64,000 bases of DNA. Origin: Gordionus sp. m RMFG-2023 (Eukaryota; Nematomorpha; Gordioida; Chordodea; Parachordodidae). A program made the position numbers and the translations under genes. This document shows, in pieces, positions 24,401-35,937 of the stretch. The stretch covers positions 31,473,366 to 31,537,365 of the forward strand of contig NC_088777.1 in NCBI RefSeq assembly GCF_954871325.1. Reading direction: 5' to 3'. The notes under the pieces are model-generated. The model saw only the letters and a program-made list of their open reading frames with translations, was not told where the DNA came from and searched no databases. The first letter of the stretch is position 1; each line of letters starts with the position of its first letter.

Positions 24401-25998
24401 GAAGCGAATTAAATATAGAAGACAATTGTTTATTGAGAGGATATAGATTAGTAATACCGAATAAGTTAAGAAAAGAAACCTTAGGTGTAATACATTCAGG
24501 TCATCAAGGCATAGGGAGAATGAAAAATAAAGCAAGATAATACATGTGGTGGCCTAGAATGAATAAGGAAATAGAAGAATTAGCTAAGAGCTGTGAAACA
24601 TGTAATATGTGTGCTAATGTACCGGCAAGGGATAAGGAAGATAAATGGCCAGAGACAAAGGTGCCATGTGATAGAATACACGTAGATTTTTTAGAATTCG
24701 AAAGGAAAAAGTACTTTATTATGGTAGATGCTGGTTCAAAATGGATAGATTGTCAACAGTTATTTGGCCTATCTTCAAAAGTAGCGTTGAATAAGTTAAA
24801 AGATTTTGTAAGTAAATATGGATTAATGAAGACATTAGTATCGGATGGTGGTCCAGCATTTAGAGGCAAAGCATTTGATAAGTTTTGTGATAGGTGGAAG
24901 ATTGAACATGTATTATCTCCACCATATTATCCAAGAAGTAATGGACAAGCAGAACGAATGGTGGCTATAGTTAAAAATTGGTTAAAAAAAGAAAAATATG
25001 GAGAAGGAAAATGGTGGTTATTATTATTAGCATACAATAATACTAAGAATAGCAAGGGGAATTCGCCAGCAGAGATGTTTTCAGGTAGAAAAACAAGAAC
25101 GGAATTAGATTTTTTGAAAGAAAAAATAAAGCCAAAAGATAACACATATGATGATAAAATTAAAGTTGGAAGTTTGGTATGGAGTCTTCTGTTTGAGGGT
25201 CCAGTTAAATGGGGGAAAGGTATAGTAAGCAAGAATATAGGAAGAAAAAAAGTAGAAGTAGAAATTGAAGGACAAGAAGGTACATATACAAGACACCTGA
25301 AACAAATAAGGCGTAGAAGCTTAGGACATTAAAGAGATTTGAGAAATATACGAAGAATTAGAAGAAATAAATTGATGAAAGACATATTTATGAGAATCAT
25401 AATTCTGATGAGACATATTTATGAGAATCATAATTCTGATGAGACATATTTATGAGAATCATAATTTATAAAGAAATAAATTGATGTTAGACCTATTATG
25501 AGAATCATATTTTAAGAAATGAAATTGATGAAAAACATACTAGGAGAATCATAATTTAAAGAAGGAATAAATGGAGGTAATGGAAGGAATCATAAATTAG
25601 AAGGAAATAAAATGGATAATAGACCTAGATTCATATTTAATAAATGAATAAAAGGTAAGTGGAGAAAATATAATGAAATATAGATAATTAAGAGTTGAGG
25701 AATATATATATATGTTTATAAGGTAATTTATTTAGATGGCATCATACATCAGAGTAGGGAATAAGATCATAAAGATGGAGATAAGAGAAGTAGACGGATC
25801 GGAGGAATCCAATAGATGGATAGAGGCAGCTAGAAATGAGGCTCAACAAAGATATGGGGATTGGTTACAAGAAATGCCGAGAAGAACAAGATTTGATCGA
25901 AGGTTAGCACCTTATGGGATAACGAGGAGACTGGAATGTTGGGCTTGCGGGGGAGGACACAAGTTACGATATTGTGTAAGTGTAGAGTTGACAGCGAA
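21429..25998 (+). mobile_element. Ty3/gypsy (Metaviridae) coding region, broken fossil
   Basis: Parts in order on the plus strand: three CCHC zinc knuckles of gag type (~21.48-21.66 kb), an aspartic protease with DTGAE (~22.1-22.5 kb), reverse transcriptase (~22.7-23.5 kb), RNase H with TDHKPLV (~23.6-24.2 kb), and integrase with an HHCC-like finger and a DDE core (~24.5-25.3 kb, including SNGQAERM and AYNNTKNSKGNSPAEMF). A 31-bp tandem repeat (about three copies, 25379-25470) and a small frame with one more CCHC-type knuckle (~25.74-26.0 kb) follow. No capsid part was recognised. The integrase style suggests the Mag-like side of Ty3/gypsy. It has about four or five breaks. The flanking LTR blocks point the other way, so it is either an inverted interior or a separate element. 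Confidence 0.75.
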
Positions 25999-27647
25999 TA
26001 ATAATTCTAAAATCTAAAATATCATAGTCTTTATTAGTTTCAAATTCCAATGGTTTTTAGTTTACCAGTAACATCTAAATATAAAATTTATAATTATCAC
26101 CTTTAAATAACTAAACACAATTATATCTTATCTACTATGAATGTTACCTTTGTCTTTAATTTTAGATTTTATATTCCTACATAAATCTAATCTTATCAAA
26201 ATAATTTCTCTTTTTCAACCTACATTTTAAATATCATCTTGTCAAATTCATATTTTTCTTACCCCTTTTCCGTTTTGAATTTCTTTCTTTTGTATGGAGT
26301 TTGGTTGGCATTAGACTGAAAGTTGTAATGGTACTTGTCAAAACTCAAAAAGGAACTATGAAAACGAAACAAAGAAAACTTACCCCAATCAAATATATAT
26401 AAAAAATAACTCCTTAACTTACAGAAAAACCTTCATACTAATTCTTAGACTTAGTAAAATTTCCACAACAGATGATTACAAACGGTTTTTATTTAAAATA
26501 CTCGAATTATTTAAAAAATCATAAAGAAAAAAATTGTATTAAAAAAAGAAATTTTCATCGTAAAAAAATTAATGATTCATGTAAAAAAAAATATATCAAA
26601 AAGCAAAGTTTTTAATGATTGACATTTTTTTAATATATATAAAAAAAAATTTTATAATTTACAACAGTACTGTCGCCTCCTCTCTCCAACACCATTGTCA
26701 CAATGAGGCGATTTGTCATTGTGAATCAAAACCTAAATATAAAAAGAGAAAACATATATATATATATAAAAAGAAATTAATAATAATTAGGAATCACGAA
26801 ATCATGAAATCAATTTATCTCTTTATTCAAAATTATAACATTATCAAATTAACAAATTTATAAAAGTAAAAATAATAAAAAAGATTAATAAAAAATAAAA
26901 TTAAAAAATAAAATACAAAAAGTTAATAATTATAAAAAAAAGATCTTTTTGTATGGTAAAAATTGGCCTTTTTATACTCTTTTCAATCTTCTTAAAACTA
27001 ATATTCATAACTATTCAAATATAATATTTTTATCACGCGTTATAATAATAAATCCAAAAGAATTCTTTATGCAAATTAAGTACAACAAAATCCAAAAGAA
27101 TTCTTTATGCAAATTAAATCTAACATTTACAACACCTCCCTACTTAAATTAGACCCAACATTCTGCGAATGATCTATCTTCTTTCGATCTCGACTTATTC
27201 TTCTTAATCTTTGCTGTCTTCTAAGTTCTAACGAAGGCTGACTCTTGTCTAGTATTCTTAGTTTCGAACGACCGTTTGTACCCGATTGTCGCTTGAAATT
27301 TTTGGATTCTATCTTCTGTCGCTTGTCACCCTGTGAAACGATTAGCTTTTTATCTCTGTAGGCCACTGACGAACCTGATACACGCCTGTTTTCCACTATC
27401 CACGATTGATGAACGATTATCGATGACATCCAGTTTCTTTTCCTCTCTTGTTTTTTGCTAGTCTGTCTTAATCTTTTTTACAATTTATCGTAGCTTGTTT
27501 CCTATCATTCTCTTGTAAGTTTCCTATCATTCTCTTGTAATTGATTGGTTGTTGCCTCTAATTCTTGTAATCGTATCTATCTTTTAGACTTCCGGGTCTT
27601 TACCACAGTTTGCCCTTGCTGAGATATCGGGTAATCACATCTAATTC
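25999..27647 (-). mobile_element. LTR-retroelement fossil, block copy 3 (- orientation)
   Basis: It has the same layout as block copy 2: 3' internal end (27135 to about 27640), LTR 26696-27134, primer-site-like sequence, and 5' internal region down to 25999. The LTR and basic frame are close to those of copy 2. It is interrupted by a 331-bp insertion (26336-26666). It ends at the start of the palindromic hAT-like element at 27648. Confidence 0.6.
26336..26666. mobile_element. 331-bp solo-LTR-like insertion with 5-bp target duplication
   Basis: The insertion starts TGTCAAAACTC and ends TTTACAACA, so it has TG...CA ends, and is flanked by GTACT on both sides (26331-26335 and 26667-26671). The empty site is preserved in block copy 2 (near 20575-20585), where GGTACTGTCGCC is uninterrupted. 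It postdates the duplication of the blocks. It has no coding capacity, and its parent element is not seen in the window. Confidence 0.75.
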
Positions 27648-28611
27648 AATTTAATATTAATTAAATAATTGATATGGAATTCGAAATAATTACTTTCTTA
27701 GACCGGGAAAAATTTATTATAGGAATTTATCGATTTTTAGATATTTATAATTCATATATCATCGAAAAATGAGGATAATTTATGTTGATTTAATTCTTGC
27801 CCTAAAGTTGTAAAAATTGGTTAAGGCTCAAACAGATTAGATATGCTGGCTCAGGAGTTGACATTTGTCACCTCAGGAGTTGACTAATTTTAAGCTGAAA
27901 TGCATTTATTTGTTGTTTAACTCTAATTCGATAATGGATATTACAAATTAATGTATAGCCTAAAATTGCCTTCCCATCAAAATATTTTTACATTTATCCA
28001 AAATATCCCTCTAGCGAGTAGTTCTAGCTGATCTTTGCTCACATATATCGATGGAAAGATCCTTCAGTGCACTACGTAGTAACCACATTATGAAATAAAT
28101 TTGACAAATATACTTTAGACGATATTTTAATCATAAAACTTAATATAAATTTGTTAAACAACGTTATCTTTTTTGATATTCATTAATATTTGTGAATAAT
28201 TTTATATTTGTCATAGAATAAATAAAATAATTTTAATGAAATTATTACGACTTTAGATAGTTTTGAGGGAATTTTTACGGGTCATTAAATTAAAAGTAAA
28301 TAAAATATAGATATAATCACTTGACAAACCATGATATTTTTTAAAATTCTATATTTTGATAAATTTGCTTAGTCTATTTTAATAACACTTATTTTTTATG
28401 GATAAAAATAACCCCGGTCCGGTCTCTCGTATTAGATTGAAACAATCTCAGTTTTATATGATCAGATTAGTTTCTGCTTACAATTATTCCACACATAGCC
28501 CTTATAAAAACAAATTTCCAAACTTTTTAAATCGTTTTTAATTAATTAAAAACAGATAGGATGTACACACCATAAACTAGGTTTTGAAGATGATTTTTGA
28601 ATACTTTTTAT

Positions 28612-30334
28612 CAGAGTTGGCAAGTCGGTCAATTGACCGTTCAATTTAAGTCAATTGACGGGAGGAGTATTTGACCTGGTTAAATACGGTCAAATACTCC
28701 AAAATATTTTAAGTGATAAAATTAATTTCAAAAGTAAAAACGTCATGTTTAATAGTTAATTAAGGCAGTATTATTTTGAGTCTTAAATTCTATATTATTC
28801 ACTGTAAGATTTTCCTCATTATTTTCAATTTCAATATTTAGGCTAGCATTTTAATTATTAGAGCAGATACTAATAATTACCCCCTATTTTTTATAAAAAA
28901 AAATCCATATTCATAGAGTTAGCTAAAAAAATTATATATATTTTTTATTTTACTATAAAACAAGGATATAAATAATTATTACTAAAGTAAAGAAAAGAGG
29001 GAGGGAGGGAGAGGGTTTATATTTAATTTTGACTTGGGAATGAAATTATTTTAACAAAAAATAAATATTTTTATTATGGAATTAATTTTTGGGGGGAAAA
29101 AAAGGGAGGGGAATAGAATTGGAAGTTAGTTATGCTATTATGGAAAAAACAAAAAATAAGTAAAAAATGGAAATTATTAATATTAAAAAAAATAAAACTG
29201 AAATTTTTTTAATTTTTTTCGGCAAAAGGATTCAAAAGTAGAATAGAAATAGAATTGTTATTTTTTTCATTGATAGAGAAAAAAATTTTTTAAAAAAAAT
29301 ATTAAATCAAGATAGGAGGGGGAGGGGTATTTTTAAGAACAAAATTATAATACATACTTTTAATATTATATATATTTTTTTATTATATTTTATTCTAGGA
29401 ATTTAATAAATAAATTTTAAAGTTTGATGCAATAAATATCATGAGATATTATATATCTCTTAAAAAAATTTCTCTATGTAGGGGAGACCGGGGTAAAGCG
29501 ATTGACGTGGTAAAAATGTTAACGCAAATAACTTTTTAACTCTTGAGCACAAAGATTTTAAATTTGGTGTGAAGATGTATTTTTATATCTAATTTCTTAC
29601 CTATGTTCATCTTTTATAAAACTTACCTGGTTTTATCTATTTTATCAAAAAACTGTTTTTTACCCAAAAAATATAAAAATCATTCTCTAGTATATTTTGC
29701 TTTTACTAAAATATACATATCCTCAGGATTCAAAATTTGGCACACATGTTCCTTAATGTATTTGTTATAAAATAAAATTTATCTGACATCTATAGCTATA
29801 CTAGAAGTCAGGCAATATCGATGTTTATAATATATGCCACCTTGGGGTAAAGCTGTTATAGGTAAAACGGTTAAAATATATAATTACAGTAACACCAAAT
29901 AATATATTAAACGGATTCTTAGCTTGTGGCATATATCCTTTAAACCCAAATATATTTACAGATCAAGATTATATCTGCTGTAATAATTAAAATACTAGCT
30001 TAAATATTGAAATTGAAAATAATGAGGAAAATCTCACAGTGAATAATATAGAATTTATGACTCAAAATAATGACAGATATTTCTTTAAAGTATAACTAAA
30101 AATTATTAGTCCCTTAATGGGCATGGTGGGCATAGTTTATTCCACTAACTTTAGGTGGGAATTGATTGTTTCTTATAGAAATTACTGCCTTAATTAACTA
30201 TTAAACATGACGTTTATACTTTTGAAATTAATTTTATCACTTAAAATATTTTGGAGTATTAGACCGTATTTAATCAGGTCAAATACCTCCCGTCAATTGT
30301 CTTAAATTGAACGGTCAATTGACCGCCAACTCTG
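28612..30334. mobile_element. non-autonomous hAT element at the centre of the palindrome
   Basis: The left end is CAGAGTTGGCAAGTCGGTCAA and the right end, reverse-complemented, CAGAGTTGGCGGTCAATTGACC. These are close to the ends of the hAT at 5896. A stretch near 30110-30150 is homologous to the C-terminal transposase remnant of that hAT (GTGGAATAAACTATGCCCAC in reverse complement). Flanks are CTTTTTAT and ATAAAAAG, which are inverted and not direct repeats, so the ends were already part of the palindrome arms. The interior has GGGGTAAAGC-type stretches and no intact frame. Confidence 0.6.
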
Positions 30335-31425
30335 ATAAAAAGTATTAAAAATCATCTTCAAAACCTAGTTTATGGTGTGTACATTATCTGTTTTTAATTA
30401 ATTAAAAACGATTTAAAAAGTTTGGAAATTTGTTTTTATAAGGGCTATGTGTGGAATAATTGTAAGCAGAAGCTAATCTGATCATATAAAACTTAGATTG
30501 TTTCAATATAATACGGGAGACCGGACCGGGGTTATTTTTATCCATAAAAAATAAGTGTTATTAAAATAGACTAAGCAAATTTATCAGAATATAGAATTTT
30601 AAAAAATATCATGGTTTGTCAAGTGATTAAATCTATATTTTATTTACTTTTAATTTAATGACCCGTAAAAATTCCCTCAAAACTATCAAAAGTAGTAACA
30701 ATTTCATTAAAATTATTTTATTTATTCTATGACAAATATAAAATTATTCACAAATATTAATGAATATCAAAAAAGATAACGTTGTTTAACAAATTTATAT
30801 TAAGTTTTATGATTAAAATATCGTCTAAAGTATATTTGTCAAATTTATTTCGTAATGTGGTTACTTCGTAGTGCACTGAAGGATCTTTCCATCGATATAT
30901 GTGAGCAAAGATCAGCTAGAACTACTCGCTAGAGGGATATTTTGGATAAATGTAAAAATATTTTAATGGGAAGGCAATTTTAGGCTATACATTAATTTGT
31001 AATATCCATTATCGAATTAGAGTTAAACAACAAATAAATGCATTTCAGCTTAAAATTAAAGTCGGGCCTACTAGAGTCAACTCCTGAGGTGACTAATGTC
31101 AACTCCTGAACCAGCATATCTAATCTGTTTGAGCCTTAGCCAATTTTTACAACTTTAGGGCAAGAATTAAATCAACATAAATTATCCTCATTTTTCGATG
31201 ATATATGAATTATAAATATCTAAAAATCGATAAATTCCTATAATAAATTTTTCCCGGTCTTAGAAGGTAATTATTTTGAATTTTGAATTACTCGTCCTCT
31301 AATTTTTAATTTTGAATATAAGTATACAATTTTTTAAAAATGACTATAATTGAAATATTCGTCCTCTATGCATAAAATTGAGCAAAACATTAACAATAAA
31401 TTATTACAAGTTGATTTGGGTTGGT

Positions 31426-31645
31426 GCTCGGGTCTATGCTCGGGTCGGTGCTCGGGTCGGTGCTCGGGTCTGTGCTTGGGTCTGTGCTCGGGTCAATGCT
31501 TGGGTCTGTGCTTGGGTCGGTGCTCGGGTCTGTGCTCTGGTCTGTGATTGGGTCGATGCTCGGGTCTGTGCTTGGGTCGGTGCTTGGGTCTGTGCTTTGG
31601 TCGGTGCTCGGGTCTGTGCTTGGGTCGGTGCTCGGGTCTATGGAT
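31426..31645 (+). repeat. 12-bp minisatellite (GGTCGGTGCTCG)
   Basis: About 18 units of a 12-bp repeat vary between GGTCGGTGCTCG and GGTCTGTGCTTG. Because the unit is a multiple of three and lacks stops, all three forward frames stay open (giving VGARVCAWV-type peptides). These are not genes. A short mirror copy lies at 36050-36095. Confidence 0.85.
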
Positions 31646-31929
31646 TAGGTCGACCAGGTCGACCAATTTAGTTGCTTTGGTTTTGGTTCATTTTTTTAAC
31701 CAAAAACCAGAGTTGTGGTCGTGTAAAACCAGTTAATTAACCACACTACAAGGAGCAAATATTAAAAAAGAGCTAGAAGGATAATTTTTTTATTAAATTA
31801 TAATATTTATCCATTAGGAAGATATTATAATAATTTTTGAGAGATTCTGTGTACAACTAAATACAAAACATTCATATTTAGAGAAGTATATTTTCCGTTT
31901 ATTTTTTTTAAATATTAGATTTAATAGAC

Positions 31930-32650
31930 TAAACTGTTCAGCACAAATGTTGAAACACAATACATCGCAATGCATGCTAGCCAACTTTTATTTTGGAAAA
32001 TATTCCCGAGATTAATAATATTTTGGTAACTGCAATCGTTGACCACTTATTCCAAACAAAGTGGCAACGTAAAATATCTGAGCAAGACGTTACAAAAAAT
32101 ATTGTTATAAAATGGAATACAAAGCATTAAAATAATGTATGATGAGATTTTTTTGTTCTTACAATCTCGTGATATGACTGAAAAAATGAGATCTATTGGA
32201 AAAGAAGGTTTAAAAACACTGATAGATTATTTGGAGCCATATAAAAATGCAACGAATGCTCTTGAAGGCGACTTCAGGCCTACACTACAGAACGTTTTTA
32301 TATGGTATGAAAATTAATATTTTGGGATTTATATCCATTTTTACTTTATTTATAAAAAAAATAGTATAATCTTCTTTACATGAGCATAATCAAATAAATA
32401 TGGATATAATGGAGAAAAAAACAAATCGCGAAAAAGAACTGGATTTAATAAAGAAAAGAGCTAAAAATTTTATAATTGAAAAATTTGAAATCCATATGCT
32501 CCATAAAATTTCAACATTTTTCATATCAAAATTCTGACAAATGAGGATGTTGTCGTTTTATAATGATGTAAAAAAACATATTGAAAACATGTTATTTGAT
32601 TTGATTTGCATAGAAGAATATAACTGTTGTAATTGTGTATTTATACATTA
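31930..32650 (+). pseudogene. hAT transposase fragment (BED-hAT type)
   Basis: The frame at 32135-32317 reads IFLFLQSRDMTEKMRSIGKE and LEPYKNATNALEGDFRPTLQNV. It matches the hAT region L.....M......L...L.P...AT..LEG...PTL..V. Farther on (32480-32600), MLHKISTFF and a degraded FK.L.ML block match the family's ...IATFL.P.FK.L segment. Only the middle of the protein is present and frames are broken. Confidence 0.55.
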
Positions 32651-33064
32651 TATAACTCTATAATATCCAATGTCAATCAAATAATGTTTAAATGCAAATT
32701 CATAGATTATATATTTAGTTATATATAATATCTTATGACAAAATTATATTATATGTTATACATGTCAAACATCAATATGATGTCTATCACTTGATTAGTG
32801 AGGAAAGTGATCATCTGATGCCCAGTCCTATGTTTTTGTAAACGTTCAATAAATTCAATCATGGAAAAATGCGTTAGCTGCCAAGAAAGGACTGCTAAAA
32901 CACGAGAGCTCAAAAGCTCATTTAAATTCAATTACAATATGGCATGATAAAATCAAAATATAAACAAAGGTACAGAAATAACTAAAATGTTGGGAGGTGA
33001 TCAAATTAATCGTAATTAATATTATATTAAATCAATATTTTATTTAATGCTATTTCTTAGCATA

Positions 33065-33254
33065 CAAGAGCTACCTTTCCGTGGGACTGGTTCAACAAAT
33101 ATTACGGATGCTGCAAAAGATGAAAACATAATTTATTTTTCTGAGCTATTTATAGCAATGTTTTCCTAAACCATCCAAAAAGACCCTTAATTAAATAAAA
33201 TTATGAAATTTATACCCCAAAATGCCCAGTATACATCACCACAGATTCAAAACG
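33065..33254 (+). pseudogene. DUF4371-type hAT transposase, N-terminal piece
   Basis: The plus strand reads ELPFRGTGSTNITDAAKDEN, then YFSELFIAMFS, then FIPQNAQYTSPQIQNVV. This matches the DUF4371 (ZMYM1-like hAT) order LAFRGH...GNF.ELL.LL...NA.YTSP.IQN. It stops abruptly at 33254 where the 7-kb hAT-like element starts. The next piece of the same protein resumes at 40312. Confidence 0.65.
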
Positions 33255-33289
33255 TAGTGTTGTTAAAAAGCCGAGTTTTTACGGCTCCG

Positions 33290-33535
33290 ACCTCGAGGCC
33301 GGAGCCGAAAAATTGGCTTAGGCTCAAGCCGGCTCAGAAGTTAGCTCAAGCCGGCTCAGAAGTTGGCTCAAGCCGGCTCAGGAGTTGGCTCAAGCCGGAG
33401 TTGGCTCAAGCCGGCTCAGGAGTTGGCTCAGAAATTGGCTCAAGCCGGCTCAGGAGTTGGCTCAAGCCGGCTCAGGAGTTGGCTCAAGCCGGCTCAGGAG
33501 TTGGCTCAAGCCGGCTCAAGAGTTGGCTCGAGTCT
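33290..33535 (+). repeat. 22-bp minisatellite built on GGCTCAAGCCGGCTC
   Basis: About nine to ten units of 22 bp (with a few shortened ones) lie just inside the left end of the 7-kb element. The unit contains GAGCCGGCTC, which is self-complementary. Forward frames give repetitive AQAGSGVGSSRLRSWLKP peptides that are shadows of the repeat. Confidence 0.85.
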
Positions 33536-33879
33536 TATTTTAAGCCAAAATTTATTTATTTAATGTTAAAAAACAATATAATATATATTTATTTTTTTTA
33601 AACTAATTTATATATTATGAAAATAGTTTATTGATTTGATGTATTTTTAATAAACAATATGCTGCAATAAGAATTTTAAATTTTCATTTGAGCAATATTT
33701 TGGAGAATTTTCTTATAAATAAACAATCTTTGAGGTGAAATCTTTTATGTTTTTTTTAATCATCTTTGTAAAACTATCTATTTTTTTGTATATTTAAAGA
33801 GGTGGTTAAATAATTTTTAAAAATATTTATATTAAACTTTTTTATGTTATTTTATATGTATTTTTAAAGGAAAATATTT

Positions 33880-35937
33880 TAATGTGACAATTGTCATATT
33901 CGTTTTTTATACATTTTTGAAACTTTTTGACATATTTATATGGTAAAGAGGTTAAATTATAAATTCAATGAAGATGTAACTTATAAAAGTGACAATTGTT
34001 GTCATAATCGTTATTTTTGAACTTTTTTGAATTTTTTTAAAGTAAATAGGTAAAAATATATATTGTAAATAAGATAAATTAAAATTTCAGTGAAGATGTA
34101 CCATAGAAAAGTGACAATTGTCATAATCGTTATTTTTGAACTTTTTTGAGTTTTTTTAAAGTAAATAGGTAAAAATATATATTATAAAGATGTTAAAATA
34201 AAATTTCAGTGAAGATGTACCATAGAAAGGTGACAATTGTCATAATCGTTATTTTTAAACTTTTTTAAGTTTTTTTAAAGTAAATGGGTAAAAATATGTT
34301 TTGTAAACATGTTAAATTAATATTTCAGTGAAAGTTTATTATAGAAAAGTGAAAATTGTCATAATCGTTATTTTTGAACTTTTTTGTGTTTTTTTAAAGT
34401 AAATAGGTAAAAATATGTTTTGTAAACATGTTAAATTAATATTTCAGTGAAAGTGTACTATGGAAAAGTGACAATTGTCATAATCGTTATTTTTGAACTT
34501 TTTTGAGTTTTTTAAAGTAAATAGGTAAAAATATATATTATAAAGATGTTAAAATAAAATTTCAGTGAAGATGTACCATAGAAAGGTGACAATTGTCATA
34601 ATCGTTATTTTTAAACTTTTTTGTGTTTTTTTAAAGTAAATAGGTAAAAATATGTTTTGTAAACATGTTAAATTAATATTTCAGTGAAAGTGTACTATGG
34701 AAAAGTGACAATTGTCATAATCGTTATTTTTGAACTTTTTTTAAAGTAAATAGGTAAAAATATATATTATAAAGATGTTAAAATAAAATTTCAGTGAAGA
34801 TGTACCATAGAAAGGTGACAATTGTCATAATCGTTATTTTTAAACTTTTTTAAGTTTTTTTAAAGTAAATGGGTAAAAATATGTTTTGTAAACATGTTAA
34901 ATTAATATTTCAGTGAAAGTTTATTATAGAAAAGATTGTCATAATCGTTATTTTTGAACTTTTTTGTGTTTTTTTAAAGTAAATAGGTAAAAATATGTTT
35001 TGTAAACATGTTAAATTAATATTTCAGTGAAAGTGTACTATGGAAAAGTGACAATTGTCATAATCGTTATTTTTGAACTTTTTTGAGTTTTTTTAAAGTA
35101 AATAGGTAAAAATATATATTATAAAGATGTTAAAATAAAATTTCAGTGAAGATGTACCATAGAAAGGTGACAATTGTCATAATCGTTATTTTTAAACTTT
35201 TTTGTGTTTTTTTAAAGTAAATAGGTAAAAATATGTTTTGTAAACATGTTAAATTAATATTTCAGTGAAAGTGTACTATGGAAAAGTGACAATTGTCATA
35301 ATCGTTATTTTTGAACTTTTTTTAAAGTAAATAGGTAAAAATATATATTATAATGATGTTAAAATAAAATTTCAGTGAAGATGTACCATAGAAAGGTGAC
35401 AATTGTCATAATCGTTATTTTTAAACTTTTTTAAGTTTTTTTAAAGTAAATGGGTAAAAATATGTTTTGTAAACATGTTAAATTAATATTTCAGTGAAAG
35501 TGTACTATGGAAAAGTGACAAATCATAATCGTTATTTTTGAACTTTTTTGAGTTTTTTTAAAGTAAATAGGTAAAAATATATTTTGTAAACATGTAAATT
35601 AATATTTCAGTGAAAGTGTACTATGGAAAAGTGATAATTGTCCAAAACTTTATTTTTGAACTGTTTTGAATTTTTTACAAATAAATAGCTAAAAATATAT
35701 ATTGTAAACAAGTTAAATTAAAATTTCAGTGAAGATGTAAGAAAAGTGACAATTGTCATAATCGTTATTTTTGAACTTTTTTAAAGTAAATAGGTAAAAA
35801 TATATATTGTAAACAAGTTAAATTAAAATTTCAGTGAAGATGTACCATATAAAAGTGACAATTGTTGTCATAATCGTTATTTTTAAAGATATTTGATTTT
35901 TTTGACGCAAATGGGTAAAAATATATATTGTAAATAT
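33880..35937 (+). repeat. 119-bp satellite array 3, with higher-order structure
   Basis: About 17 units of 119 bp, more uniform than arrays 1 and 2. Two unit types alternate: type A has ATATATATTATAAAGATG and GAAGATGTACCATAG; type B has ATGTTTTGTAAACATG and GAAAGTGTACTATGG. A longer block of about 585 bp (five units) is repeated in tandem, seen from rare variants at 34330/34918 and 34730/35310. Each unit keeps the palindrome TGACAATTGTCA, apart from a few decayed ones. Confidence 0.85.

Larger units (their letters stand above)
27648..31748. mobile_element. 4.1-kb palindromic hAT-like element (Y1)
   Basis: The arms 27648-28611 and 30335-31748 are inverted repeats of about 1 kb or more. The right end, reverse-complemented, starts TAGTGTGGTTAATTAACTGG, a variant of the TAGTGTTGTTAAA end. 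The left arm lacks the outer ~450 bp, cut off at the LTR fossil. The right arm carries a 12-bp minisatellite near its tip. A third arm copy is at 35938. A hAT-derived piece with its own ends occupies the centre. Confidence 0.65.

Noticed and set aside
18232-27647. DIRS-type or Polinton-type element, suggested by inverted repeats
   Set aside because: An ordinary DDE integrase and TG...CA LTRs are present; no tyrosine recombinase, protein-primed polymerase or capsid of Polinton type was seen.
31350-31736. Three overlapping forward ORFs with VGARV/GSVLGS/CSGLC repeats
   Set aside because: They are the three frames of a 12-bp minisatellite without stops; no start context or unique sequence supports a protein.
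33203-33601. Forward ORFs with AQAGSGVGSSRLRSW repeats
   Set aside because: Shadow of the 22-bp minisatellite at the end of the 7-kb element; only the first residues belong to the split hAT transposase.
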